Assembly: GCF_008704935.1 (NCBI RefSeq)
Contig: NZ_CP023692.1
Location: 6,111,001-6,175,000 of the forward strand
Reading direction: 5' to 3'
DNA: 64,000 nucleotides
From: Streptomyces vinaceus
GTDB lineage: Bacteria; Actinomycetota; Actinomycetes; Streptomycetales; Streptomycetaceae
Shown: piece after piece, positions 43,089 to 52,436 of the stretch
Layout: each line of letters starts with the position of its first letter
Position numbering within the stretch: position 1 is the first letter of the stretch
Translations under genes and position numbers: made by a program
Notes under the pieces: model-generated
Told to the model about the DNA's origin: nothing
The model's database searches: none
What the model saw: only the letters and a program-made list of their open reading frames with translations

Positions 43089-46000
43089 ATGTACGAGCTG
43101 TCCCGGATCCGCCTCTACTCCATCGGGCCCGCCGGCGCGCGCTACGCCGACACCGTGCTCGACCTGCGCGGAGTCGGTGAGCCGGTGCCCCACCCGGCGC
43201 CCGCCCAGGCGGAGTTCTTCGAGGACGAGCCCACCGGTCCGCCGCGCCGCCCGGCCCCCGCCGGCGTGCTCTTCCTGGAGAACGGCGGCGGCAAGTCCGT
43301 CCTGCTCAAGCTGATCTTCTCGGTGATGCTGCCCGGCCACCGCAACACCCTCGGCGGCGCCAGCTCCGGCGTGCTGCGCAAGTTCCTGCTCGCCGACGAC
43401 TGCGGCCACGTGGCCCTGGAGTGGCAGCACACCCAGACCGGCGAGTGCGTGGTCGTCGGCAAGGTCAGCGAATGGCGCGGCCGCCAGGTCTCCAACGACC
43501 CGCGCAAGTTCGCCGAGGCCTGGTACTCCTTCCGCCCCGGCCCGGGCCTGAGCCTGGACAACCTCCCCGTCGCCGAGGCCACCGCCGTGCGCCCGCCCGT
43601 CGAAGGCGTCTCCGGCGCCCGCGGCCGCCGCCGCACGATGAAGGGCTTCCGCGACGCCCTCACCGAGGCCGGCAAGGCGTACCCGCACCTGGAGGTGTAC
43701 TTCGAGGAGATCCACGACCGCTGGAACGAGCACCTCACCGAACTCGGCCTCGACCCCGAACTCTTCCGCTACCAGCGCGAGATGAACGCCGACGAGGGCG
43801 AGGCCGCCGGCCTCTTCGCGGTCAAGAAGGACTCCGACTTCACCGACCTGCTGCTGCGCGCGGTCACCGACACCCGCGACACCGACGGCCTCGCCGACCT
43901 GGTCCACGGCTTCGGCAACAAGCTCGGCCGCCGCGCCGAGCTCATGGCGGAACGGGATTTCACCGCCGGCTCGGTGGACCTCCTCACCAAGATCGTCGAG
44001 GCCGCCGAGACCCGCTCCCGGCTCCGCGACGTCCACGCGGGCGCCGAGCGCCGCACCCGCACCCTCGCCCGGCGGCTGTCCGCCCGCGCCGCCGAGGAGC
44101 GCGGCCGCGCCGCCGACCTCGCGCAGCGGGTCACCGGCGCCGCCCACGGCGTCACCTCCGCCGAGTCCGCGCGGGCCCGCAGCGCCGCCGTCTCCGCCGA
44201 ACTCGCCTACCGGCACGCCTCGCTGGCGCTGACCGTCGCCGACAAGGCCGCCGCCGCCCAGCGCCGCGAGCTCCTCGAAGCCCGCACCCTGCACTCCGCG
44301 TGGCAGGCCGCCGAGATCGTGCTGCGCCACCGCGCCGCCGCCGACCGCTCCGCCCGGGTCGCCGCCGCGATCCTGGAGGCCGAGCGGGACGCCGCCCCGG
44401 CGCTCGCCGCCCGGGCGAGCGCCGCCGCCGCTCTCGTACGGGCCCTGCACACCGCCGCCGAGAACGGGGAGCGCGTCGCCAACGAGGAGGAGGAGCGGTC
44501 CGCCGCCCTCCAGGAGGCGGGCGAGGCCGCGCACCGCGACGCCACCGCCGCCGCCACCGGCGCCCAGCGGGCCCGCAGCGAGGCCGAACACCTGCGGGCC
44601 CGACTCGCCGAGGTCCAGCAGGAGACCGCCGAGGCCGTACGGGCCGGCTGGCTCGACGACTCCGCCCCCGACGCGGACCCGGCGCGCGCCGCCCTGGCCG
44701 CCTCCGACGCCGAGAAGACCACCGTGGCCGCCTGGGACGAGTCCCGCGAGGCCGCCCGGGCCACCGCCGACGCCGCCCGCGAGGCCGCCGCGGCCGAGTC
44801 CCGCGCCGAACTCACCGCCGCCCGCGCCGCGGACGCCGCCGACGCGGCCGAGGCCGCCCACGACGCCGAGCACCGGGCGGCCGCCTCCCTGGCCGCCTCC
44901 CCCCGCCTGGCGGAGCTGCTGGGCCTCCCGACGGCCCCCGAAACCTTCCTCCCCCACCCGCGTACGGGCACCCCGGAAACCGGTACGCCCGCCGGGCCGG
45001 CGGCCCCCGGCGCCGCCGGCTCCCGCACCGCCGACGCGAACGCCGCGGGCGGCGGGCTCACGGTCGAGGACCTCGACCGGAACGCCGACGAACTGCGCGA
45101 GATGCTCACCCGCGGGGTCGGGGCGGCCGAGCGGCAGCTGTTCGAACTGCGCACCGCCGCCGCCGACGACGCCCGCATCCTCGGCGCCCTCGGCGACGGC
45201 GGGCTGCTGCCGCCCGGCCCCGACGTCCTCGCCACCGTCGAGTACCTCGGTGAACACGGCATTCCGGCCCTGCCCGGCTGGCGCTACCTGGCGCAGTCCG
45301 TGGACCCGGCCGACCACGCCCGCGTCCTCGCCGCCCGCCCCGAGCTCGTCGACGGCGTCGTCATCACCGACCCCGACACCCACGCCCGGGCCCGCGAGGT
45401 CCTCTCCGCGGCCGCCCTGCTGCCCCGCTCCGCCGTCGCCGTCGGCACCGCCGCCGCCCTGCTGGCGCCGGTGCCGCCCGCCCACGGCGAGGGCACGGAC
45501 ACGGGGGTGTTCCTCGTACCGCCGAACCCGGCCATGCACGACGAGCACGCCGCCGACGAGGAACGCCAGGCGCTGCGCACCCGCGCCACCGCCCGCGACA
45601 CCGAGATCCGCGACCTGGCCGCCCGCCTCGCCGGCGACCGTGAACTCGCCGCCCGCCTCGCCTCCTGGCGCACCGGCTGCCCGCCCGGCCGGCTCGCCGA
45701 GCTCGCGCAGCAGGCCGAGGCCGCCCGCGCCTTCGCCGAGGAGGCCGACGCCGAGCTCGCGGAGGCCCGTACCGTACGGGCCGAGGCCGACGAGGCCGCC
45801 GCCGACGCCGCCCGCGTCCGCGACGAGCGCCAGGACGCCGCCCAGCGGGCCCGCCGCGCGGCCGACGCCCTCGCCGGGCTCGCCTTCCGGCTGCGCGAGC
45901 GCGCCGGCTGGCAGGCCAAGGTGCGCGAACTCGCCGACGACGCCGCCGAGTGCGAGGCCCGCGCCGAGGTCTGCCTGGACCGGGCCCGCGCCGCCGACGA

Positions 46001-47783
46001 GGACCGCCGCGCCGCCCAGCGCGCCGCCGACGACGCCCGGCGCACCGCCCGCGCGCTGCGTGCCGAGCGCGCCGAGATCGCCGGCGCCCCCGAGACCCTG
46101 CCCGAGGACGACGGCGCCGCCAAGGCACCCCTGCCCGACCTGCGCGAGGCCTACCGCGCCGCCTCCCGGCTGTACGAGAAGGTCGGCGTCGGCGCCGACC
46201 TGCGCGCCGAACAGGCCCGCGCCGAGAGCGACGAGAGCGCGGCCCTCGCCGAACTCGACCGGCTCACGAACAAGGTCCGCACGCGCGCCGCGCAGCTGCT
46301 CGAAGGAACCGACGGCGCCGACGGACCCTCCCGGCAGGCGGCCGCCGCCCGCGCCGAGTCCCTCGTACAGATGCTGGAGACCCGCGCTCAGGTCGCCAGC
46401 GAGCAGCTCGGCCGGCTGCGCGGCGAGGCCGAACGGCACGCCCCCACCGAGGGCGAGGCCCACACCGACCTGCCGCAGGAGATGATCCCGGGCGACGTGG
46501 AGCAGGCCCAGGCCATGCTGCGCACCGCCACCGCGCAGCTGGCCGCGCACACCGCGGCCGTGGAGAGCGCCCGGGCCGCCCACGCCGACCTGCTGCGCGC
46601 CCACCGCACCGCCGAGGACGGCGCCGGAGGCTTCGACGAGACCGCGGCCATGCTGCGGGACCTGCTGCGCGACCACACCCACCAGGACGACGAGCAGGAG
46701 CCGGCCGCCCACCCCGGCACCCTGGAGGAGGCCCGGCAGTCCGCCGCCGAGGCCCGCCGCTCCCTGCGCGGCTGCGCGGCCGACCTCTCGGCCGCCGAGG
46801 CGGCGGTGCGCGAGGCGAGCGACATCCTGGTGCGTCACGCCAACGCCAACCGCTACGAGCAGGTACGCACCCCCGCGCGCCAGCAGATCCGCGAACTGCC
46901 CGCCTCCGCCCTGCCCGAGCACGCCGCGGCCTGGGCCGCCGCCTTCGCGCCCCGGCTGCGCGTCCTGACCGACGAACTGGCCCAGCTGGAACGCAACCGC
47001 GACAGCATCGTCGACCGGCTGCGCGGACTCGTGGAGTCCGCCCTGGCCACCCTGCGCTCCGCCCAGCGGCTCTCCCAGCTTCCCGAGGGGCTGGGGGAGT
47101 GGTCGGGGCAGGAGTTCCTGCGCATCCGCTTCGAGGAGCCGGACCAGGCCACCCTCACGGAGCGCCTCGGCGAGGTCATCGACGAGGCGACCCGCGCGGC
47201 CGTGAAGAAGAACAGCAGCGCCTCCTTCGGAGAGGGCCGGCGCGACGGCATGTCCCTGCTCCTGCGCGGAGTCCAGGCGGCCCTGGAGCCCAAGGGCATC
47301 TCCGTCGAGATCCTCAAGCCGGACGCGGTGCTGCGCGCCGAGCGCGTCCCGGTGGGGCAGATGGGCGACGTGTTCTCCGGCGGCCAGCTGCTGACCGCCG
47401 CGATCGCGCTGTACTGCACGATGGCGGCCCTGCGCAGCAACGACCGCGGCCGCGACAAGCACCGCCACGCGGGCACGCTGTTCCTCGACAACCCGATCGG
47501 TCGCGCGAACGCCACGTACCTGCTGGAACTCCAGCGGGCCGTCTCGGACGCGCTCGGTGTCCAGCTGCTCTACACGACCGGCCTGTTCGACACCACGGCC
47601 CTCGCCGAGTTCCCGTTGGTCATCCGGTTGCGCAATGACGCGGACCTGCGGGCGGGGCTGAAGTACATCAGCGTCGAGGAGCACCTGCGCCCGGGCCTGC
47701 CCCAGCAGTCCCCGGAGGAGGAGACCATCCACGGCGAGATCACGGCGACCCGCATGTTCCGCCGCTCCGCGACCGTTTCCTGA
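43089..47783 (+). CDS. SMC-like ATPase (MukB/MksB/JetC-like)
   Basis: 1564 aa. ABC head split at the ends: Walker A ENGGGKS at 64-70, signature FSGGQ at 1429-1433 and Walker B LFLDNP at 1464-1469. In between are Ala/Glu/Arg-rich coiled coils (about 320-610 and 850-1300), interrupted at about 690-835 by a globular, hinge-like segment (GVVITDPDTHARAREVLSAAALLPRSAVAVGTAAALLAP). The residue after the Walker B Asp is Asn1468, where many SMC proteins have the catalytic Glu. A short acidic insertion sits before Walker A. Last gene of the operon; no JetD-like nuclease follows. Role: DNA loop extrusion, in chromosome segregation or plasmid defence. Confidence 0.85.
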   Translation: MYELSRIRLYSIGPAGARYADTVLDLRGVGEPVPHPAPAQAEFFEDEPTGPPRRPAPAGVLFLENGGGKSVLLKLIFSVMLPGHRNTLGGASSGVLRKFLLADDCGHVALEWQHTQTGECVVVGKVSEWRGRQVSNDPRKFAEAWYSFRPGPGLSLDNLPVAEATAVRPPVEGVSGARGRRRTMKGFRDALTEAGKAYPHLEVYFEEIHDRWNEHLTELGLDPELFRYQREMNADEGEAAGLFAVKKDSDFTDLLLRAVTDTRDTDGLADLVHGFGNKLGRRAELMAERDFTAGSVDLLTKIVEAAETRSRLRDVHAGAERRTRTLARRLSARAAEERGRAADLAQRVTGAAHGVTSAESARARSAAVSAELAYRHASLALTVADKAAAAQRRELLEARTLHSAWQAAEIVLRHRAAADRSARVAAAILEAERDAAPALAARASAAAALVRALHTAAENGERVANEEEERSAALQEAGEAAHRDATAAATGAQRARSEAEHLRARLAEVQQETAEAVRAGWLDDSAPDADPARAALAASDAEKTTVAAWDESREAARATADAAREAAAAESRAELTAARAADAADAAEAAHDAEHRAAASLAASPRLAELLGLPTAPETFLPHPRTGTPETGTPAGPAAPGAAGSRTADANAAGGGLTVEDLDRNADELREMLTRGVGAAERQLFELRTAAADDARILGALGDGGLLPPGPDVLATVEYLGEHGIPALPGWRYLAQSVDPADHARVLAARPELVDGVVITDPDTHARAREVLSAAALLPRSAVAVGTAAALLAPVPPAHGEGTDTGVFLVPPNPAMHDEHAADEERQALRTRATARDTEIRDLAARLAGDRELAARLASWRTGCPPGRLAELAQQAEAARAFAEEADAELAEARTVRAEADEAAADAARVRDERQDAAQRARRAADALAGLAFRLRERAGWQAKVRELADDAAECEARAEVCLDRARAADEDRRAAQRAADDARRTARALRAERAEIAGAPETLPEDDGAAKAPLPDLREAYRAASRLYEKVGVGADLRAEQARAESDESAALAELDRLTNKVRTRAAQLLEGTDGADGPSRQAAAARAESLVQMLETRAQVASEQLGRLRGEAERHAPTEGEAHTDLPQEMIPGDVEQAQAMLRTATAQLAAHTAAVESARAAHADLLRAHRTAEDGAGGFDETAAMLRDLLRDHTHQDDEQEPAAHPGTLEEARQSAAEARRSLRGCAADLSAAEAAVREASDILVRHANANRYEQVRTPARQQIRELPASALPEHAAAWAAAFAPRLRVLTDELAQLERNRDSIVDRLRGLVESALATLRSAQRLSQLPEGLGEWSGQEFLRIRFEEPDQATLTERLGEVIDEATRAAVKKNSSASFGEGRRDGMSLLLRGVQAALEPKGISVEILKPDAVLRAERVPVGQMGDVFSGGQLLTAAIALYCTMAALRSNDRGRDKHRHAGTLFLDNPIGRANATYLLELQRAVSDALGVQLLYTTGLFDTTALAEFPLVIRLRNDADLRAGLKYISVEEHLRPGLPQQSPEEETIHGEITATRMFRRSATVS

Positions 47784-47852
47784 CCGCGCACCGCGCACCG
47801 CGCACCGCGCACCGCGCACCGCGCACCGCGCACCGCGCACCGCGCACCGCGC
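47783..47852. repeat. Ten perfect 7-bp tandem repeats (ACCGCGC)
   Basis: The unit ACCGCGC repeats ten times without mismatch, starting at the last base of the SMC-like gene stop codon, followed by one imperfect copy to 47859. The tract lies between convergent genes. It is not a CRISPR array (no spacers). A variable-number repeat produced by slippage is likely. Confidence 0.95.
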
Positions 47853-47925
47853 GCCGCGCGCACCGGGCAGCCCGGACACCCCGGGCGCCCCGGCCCGGGC
47901 AGGCCCCGGCGGCCCCGTACGGGCC

Positions 47926-48429
47926 TCAGCCCCGGCCCGAGCTCGCCCGGTAGCGCCGGTCCGCACCGGGCGGCGGCCACGCGGCCGGGCGGGCGCCCGC
48001 GGGCGCCCCACCGCTCCGCGGTATTCGGCCCGGCCCGCCGCCCGGCTGCCGGCGGGCCTCCGCACGGGCCTCCTGGCGGGCCCGGCGCTGCTCGCGCCGA
48101 CGGCCGCGCGCGGTACTGCTCGGCTCCGACACCACCCCGTACCGCTGGTTCCACATCTGCCGGGTGATCAGCACGTCCAGCACGCCCCACGTGGCCACCA
48201 CCGTCCCGGCTATCGCGCCGAGCGCCATCGGCAGGGCCAGCCAGGAGCCGGTCAGCGTCAGGAAGAAGGTGACCGTCGCCTGGGTCAGCGTCACGGCCAC
48301 GATCAGCACCGCCCGCACCGCCGAGTCCCGCACCGGATCCGGCATCCGGCGCCGCCGCGCCGGCTCCTCCTGCCACAGCGACCGCCCGCGCGCGCCCACC
48401 ATCACACCGTCGTCCTCGTACATCCCCAT
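47926..48429 (-). CDS. Small membrane protein, hypothetical
   Basis: 167 aa. An N-terminal hydrophilic segment (GARGRSLWQEEPARRRRMPDPVRD), two transmembrane helices (SAVRAVLIVAVTLTQATVTFFLTLTG and LALPMALGAIAGTVVATWGVLDVLI), and a very basic Arg/Gly/Pro-rich tail (RGRRREQRRARQEARAEARRQ). ATG at 48429 follows GGGGGAGCG. Divergent from the conservon and convergent with the SMC-like operon. No family recognised. Confidence 0.72.
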   Translation of the reverse strand: MGMYEDDGVMVGARGRSLWQEEPARRRRMPDPVRDSAVRAVLIVAVTLTQATVTFFLTLTGSWLALPMALGAIAGTVVATWGVLDVLITRQMWNQRYGVVSEPSSTARGRRREQRRARQEARAEARRQPGGGPGRIPRSGGAPAGARPAAWPPPGADRRYRASSGRG

Positions 48430-48776
48430 CCCACGCTCCCCCTGGCCCGTCCCCTCAACCAGCTAGACGTTCGAAACCGCCGAGAGATTCCCGTTTCCAA
48501 CTGACTTCTCCCCAGCACCTGCCCATCCCGGAACGAAGAATTCCAGCCATCCATTCGGTTGCGGGAACCGACGCCCCACCAAGTGTCATCTGCCACATAA
48601 CGGACCGCTCTTGACCGGATGTGTCGGACAACTGCTGATCTACGCCCCGGCACCCGGCCGAAAACGTCCGGACACGCCTTCGAAGCCGCTCCCCGGCAGT
48701 AGTAGGCTCACGCCGTTTAAATGACGGAACACCGACCCCTGCCAACGGGGTTGAGCTGGGGGAGGCTGGGGAGGCC
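48430..48776. other. Divergent regulatory region upstream of conservon
   Basis: 347 bp, A+T-richer than its neighbours, with no gene seen. TAGTAGGCT (about 48701-48709) looks like a -10 for the conservon, and TTGACC near 48613 is a possible -35 of a second promoter; spacing is not ideal for either. No operator is assigned. Confidence 0.4.
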
Positions 48777-51554
48777 ATGCGCTTTCGCGGGAAGTCCATC
48801 CGCCGGAAGATCGTGGCGTTGCTCCTTGTGCCGCTCGTCTCCCTCACCGCCCTCTGGGGCTTCGCGACCGTGCTCACCGGGCGCCAGGCCGTCGAACTCC
48901 TCGACGTCGCCTACGTCATCGACAAGGTCGGCTACCCCGTCGAGGACGTCGTCCGCGTCATCCAGAAGGAGCGCCGCCAGAGCCTCGTCGTCCTCGGCGA
49001 CCCGCGCGCCTCCACCGCGACCGCCGAACTCGCCAAGCGCCGCGCCGCCACCGACGAGCTCGTGGACCGCATCGGCAAGAACGCCAAGGACCCCGAGGTC
49101 TCGGACGAACTCGCCCCGGCGGCCGCCCAGCGCCTCGACTCCATCCTCGACGCCTTCCACGGCATCGGCGCCCTGCGCCGCTCCGTCGACCAGAACACCC
49201 TCGACCCGAGCCAGGCGCTGGAGCTCTACAGCCGTCTCGTCGACCCCTGCTACGACTTCCTCATGAACCTCCACGCCCTGGAGAACGTGGAGATGGACAA
49301 GCAGGGCCGCGCCCTGGTCGGCATCACCCGCGCCCGCGAGGCACTCTCGCGCGAGGACGCCGTCGTGGCCGCCGCCCTCGCGGCCCGCAACGTGACCCCC
49401 GCCGACGTCCGGCACGTCTCCGACTTTGCCGCGAACCGCGCCCTGCTCTACGAGTTCAACCTCGCGATCCTCCCGTCCGACGACCGCGAGCAGTTCGAGC
49501 AGTACTGGGGTGGCCCCGACACCAAGCCGCTGCGCGACCTGGAGGAACGGTTCGTCGCCGGCGGTCCCGGCAAGAACCCGCGCATCACCGCCGCCCAGTG
49601 GGACGAGGCCGCGGGCAAGGTCCTCGACGACCTCGCCACCATGGGCACCGCCGCGGGCGACCGCTACCAGAAGCGCGTCGAACCCGTCGCCATGGACGTC
49701 CTCGTCCAGGCGGCCATCGCCGGCGTCCTCGGCTTCATCGCCCTCGTCTTCTCCGTCGTCCTCTCCGTGCGCATCGGCCGCGACCTGGTCCGCGACCTGT
49801 CCCGGCTCCGCAAGGAGGCCCACGAGGTCTCCGGCGTCCGGCTGCCCGCCGTCATGCGCCGCCTCGCCGCCGGCGAACACGTCGACGTCGAGACCGAGGC
49901 CCCGCGCCTGGAGTACGAGAAGGACGAGGTCGGCCAGGTCGGCCAGGCCCTCAACACCCTCCAGCGCGCCGCCGTCGAAGCCGCCGTCAAGCAGGCCGAG
50001 CTCCGCCGGGGCGTCTCCGAGGTGTTCGTCAACCTCGCCCGCCGCAACCAGGTCCTTCTGCACCGCCAGCTGACCCTGCTCGACACCATGGAGCGGCGCA
50101 CCGAGGACGCCGAGGAACTCGCCGACCTCTTCCGCCTCGACCACATGACCACCCGCATGCGCCGTCACGCCGAGGGCCTCGTGATCCTCTCCGGCGCGGC
50201 CCCCTCCCGCCAGTGGCGCAAGCCCGTCCAGCTCATGGACGTCGTACGGGCCGCCGTCGCCGAGGTCGAGGACTACGAGCGCATCGAGGTGCGCAGGCTG
50301 CCGCGGCTCGGCATCGCCGGCCCCGCCGTCGCCGACGTCACCCACCTCGTCGCCGAACTCCTGGAGAACGCCACCGTGTTCTCCCCGCCGCACACCGCCG
50401 TCCAGGTCCACGGCGAACGCGTCGCCAACGGCTTCACCCTCGAAATCCACGACCGCGGCCTCGGCATGAACCCGGAGGCCCTGCTCGACGCGAACCTCCG
50501 GCTCGCCGAGACCCCCGAGTTCGAACTCTCCGACACCGACCGCCTCGGCCTGTTCGTCGTCAGCCGCCTCGCGCAGCGCCACGCCGTCAAGGTCGTCCTC
50601 CAGCCCAGCCCGTACGGCGGCACCACCGCCGTGGTGTTCCTCCCGGCGGCCCTGCTCACCGAGGCCCCCGAGACCAACGGCACCGGCCTGCGCCTGGGCG
50701 ACGGCAAGGGCGGCCGGCCCGGCCTCGGCACCAAGAACCGGCAGGGCCCCGCCCGGCCCGCCCCGGCCGCCATGGAGCGCGCCCCGGCAGGCCGCACGCT
50801 CGCCGCCCCCGAACTGCGCGGTCCGGTGGAACTGGAGGCCCCGCTCGGCGCCCTCGGGCTGGACGGGCTCGACGACCCGGCCCCCCTCGACGAGCTCACC
50901 ACCGGGATCGCCGGCCTCACCGGCGTCGGCGGCCGCCCCGCCATGGCCACCCTCGACGACGAGACCCCGCCGAACGGCACCCCGCGCAGCGCGCTGCTGG
51001 GGCTTCGCCCCGCGGACCGGGCCCCGCACACCGACCGCAAGGGCGGCCAGGAGCGCAAGGGCGGCAAGGACCGCGAGCCGCTGGCCCCCACCGGCCCGGT
51101 CCGCCTCGACAGCCACCGCACCGATCCGGTCCGCGGCGCCCGCTCCGACGCGTCCCGCTCCCAGGGCGGCGCCGTACCGCTGCCGCGCCGCAGGCCCACC
51201 CCGACCCTGGTCGCCGAGCACGGCCGCCGCGTGGAGCCCCGCCCGGTCAGCGCGGTCCCCGGGCCCGGGGCGGAGCCGGAGCACAGCGCCAAGGGCCCCG
51301 GCGGGCTGCCCAAGCGCGTCCGCCAGGCCAACCTGGCGCCCCAGCTGAAGAACGCCCAGGCGTCCGCACCCGCCGACGCCGCCGCGGACCAGGTGGTCCA
51401 CCGCGACGCCGAAGAGGTCCGTACGCGCATGTCCGCACTCCAGCGCGGCTGGACGGCGGGCCGCACCCAGCAAGCACAGCAGCAGTCCGCAGCCGGGGCA
51501 GGCACTTCCGCCGCCACAGGTGACGGATACGAGAACGAGGGGGACGGTCGATGA
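48777..51554 (+). CDS. cvnA: Conservon sensor histidine kinase-like protein CvnA
   Basis: 925 aa. Membrane helix at 10-32, an extracellular all-helical sensor (about 40-310; VRVIQKERRQSLVVLGD matches nitrate/sulfonate-type NIT sensor domains), a second helix (LVQAAIAGVLGFIALVFSVVLSVRIG), HAMP-like linker, dimerisation helices (RRNQVLLHRQLTLLDTMERRTEDAEELADLFRLDHMTTRMRR) and an HATPase domain with N-box VAELLENATVFSPP (about 522-535) and DRGLGMN. The last 280 residues are disordered. Typical conservon kinase, often without a classical phosphoryl His. ATG 48777 is followed by cvnB with an ATGA overlap. Confidence 0.92.
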   Translation: MRFRGKSIRRKIVALLLVPLVSLTALWGFATVLTGRQAVELLDVAYVIDKVGYPVEDVVRVIQKERRQSLVVLGDPRASTATAELAKRRAATDELVDRIGKNAKDPEVSDELAPAAAQRLDSILDAFHGIGALRRSVDQNTLDPSQALELYSRLVDPCYDFLMNLHALENVEMDKQGRALVGITRAREALSREDAVVAAALAARNVTPADVRHVSDFAANRALLYEFNLAILPSDDREQFEQYWGGPDTKPLRDLEERFVAGGPGKNPRITAAQWDEAAGKVLDDLATMGTAAGDRYQKRVEPVAMDVLVQAAIAGVLGFIALVFSVVLSVRIGRDLVRDLSRLRKEAHEVSGVRLPAVMRRLAAGEHVDVETEAPRLEYEKDEVGQVGQALNTLQRAAVEAAVKQAELRRGVSEVFVNLARRNQVLLHRQLTLLDTMERRTEDAEELADLFRLDHMTTRMRRHAEGLVILSGAAPSRQWRKPVQLMDVVRAAVAEVEDYERIEVRRLPRLGIAGPAVADVTHLVAELLENATVFSPPHTAVQVHGERVANGFTLEIHDRGLGMNPEALLDANLRLAETPEFELSDTDRLGLFVVSRLAQRHAVKVVLQPSPYGGTTAVVFLPAALLTEAPETNGTGLRLGDGKGGRPGLGTKNRQGPARPAPAAMERAPAGRTLAAPELRGPVELEAPLGALGLDGLDDPAPLDELTTGIAGLTGVGGRPAMATLDDETPPNGTPRSALLGLRPADRAPHTDRKGGQERKGGKDREPLAPTGPVRLDSHRTDPVRGARSDASRSQGGAVPLPRRRPTPTLVAEHGRRVEPRPVSAVPGPGAEPEHSAKGPGGLPKRVRQANLAPQLKNAQASAPADAAADQVVHRDAEEVRTRMSALQRGWTAGRTQQAQQQSAAGAGTSAATGDGYENEGDGR

Positions 51555-51988
51555 CCGCACCGCAGACCGGCAACGACACCCGGGGCCGCGGCTCCGGTCC
51601 GCTCAACTGGCTCCTCGACGAGCTCGTCGACCGGGTCGCCAGCATCCGCAAGGCGGTGGTCCTCTCCGGCGACGGCCTGCCCACCGGCAGCTCGAAGGAC
51701 CTGACCCGCGAGGACAGCGAGCACCTGGCCGCCGTGGCCTCCGGCTTCCACAGCCTGGCCAAGGGCGTCGGCCGCCACTTCGAGTCCGGCAGCGTCCGCC
51801 AGACCGTGGTCGAGCTGGACGAGGCCTTCCTCTTCGTCATGGCCGCCGGCGACGGCAGCTGCCTGGCCGTGCTCTCCGACGCCGACTCCGACGTCGGGCA
51901 GGTCGCGTACGAGATGACCCTCATGGTCAAGCGGGTAGGCGACCACCTGGCGACCGCTCCCCGCTCCGGGCTGCCAGCCGGAGGGTGA
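51551..51988 (+). CDS. cvnB: Conservon roadblock/LC7 protein CvnB
   Basis: 145 aa roadblock/LC7 fold. LNWLLDELVDRVASIRKAVVLSGDGLPTGSSKDLTREDSEHLAAVASGFHSLAKGVGRHFESGSVRQTVVELDEAFLFVMAAGDGSCLAVL is diagnostic. These proteins bind the small GTPase CvnD and likely act as its regulator, as MglB does for MglA. ATG overlaps the cvnA stop. Cytosolic, possibly membrane-recruited by CvnA. Confidence 0.95.
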   Translation: MTAPQTGNDTRGRGSGPLNWLLDELVDRVASIRKAVVLSGDGLPTGSSKDLTREDSEHLAAVASGFHSLAKGVGRHFESGSVRQTVVELDEAFLFVMAAGDGSCLAVLSDADSDVGQVAYEMTLMVKRVGDHLATAPRSGLPAGG

Positions 51989-51998
51989 GGCGGACGGC

Positions 51999-52436
51999 AT
52001 GAGCGATCCAGGCCAGAACGATCCGGCCGAGAACGATCCAGGCCGGCCGTACGATCCCGCCCACCCGCACTGGTTCGACGACGAGGCCGGTCCCGTGGTG
52101 CGCCCGTACGCCATGACCCGCGGCCGGACCAGCCACGCCGGCCAGCACCGGCTCGACCTGATCGCGCTCGTCGTCGCCGAACCGGCGGCCGACGATCCGG
52201 TCTGGGACCTGACCCTGTCCCCGGAGCACTCCCACATCCTCGGACTGTGCCGGGAGCGGCCGCAGTCGGTCGCCGAACTCGCGGCGGAACTCGACCTCGC
52301 GGTCGGGGTCGTACGCGTCCTGATCGGCGATCTGGCCGACGAGCAACTGGTCCATGTGAACCGGCCGGTACCCCCGGCCGAACTGCCCGACGAATCCATT
52401 CTGCGTGAGGTGATCGATGGCCTTCGGGCGCTCTAG
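51999..52436 (+). CDS. cvnC: Conservon DUF742 protein CvnC
   Basis: 145 aa. RPYAMTRGRTSHAGQHRLDLIALVVAE and LSPEHSHILGLCRERPQSVAELAAELDLAVGVVRVLIGDLADEQLVHVNRP form the DUF742 winged-helix-like domain. The N-terminus carries a short repeat (DPGQNDPAENDPGRPYDP). Family members are the third conservon component, with unknown biochemical role. It overlaps cvnD by 20 bases. Confidence 0.93.
   Translation: MSDPGQNDPAENDPGRPYDPAHPHWFDDEAGPVVRPYAMTRGRTSHAGQHRLDLIALVVAEPAADDPVWDLTLSPEHSHILGLCRERPQSVAELAAELDLAVGVVRVLIGDLADEQLVHVNRPVPPAELPDESILREVIDGLRAL

Noticed and set aside
47783..47859. CRISPR array
   Set aside because: Units are 7 bp, contiguous and without spacers; no cas genes are in the window.
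41547..48065. Minus-strand open frame of 2172 codons opposite the condensin-like operon
   Set aside because: Antisense shadow caused by strong third-position G/C bias. The plus strand carries clear motifs and coupled starts; the minus translation is low-complexity Gly/Ala/Val/Arg.
40355..48429. Complete Wadjet defence system
   Set aside because: No JetD-like nuclease gene lies in or beside the operon, so only a JetABC/MksBEF-like complex is claimed.
48160..48480. tRNA-like GTTCGAAAC sequence near 48468
   Set aside because: No acceptor stem, D-arm or anticodon arm could be folded around it.
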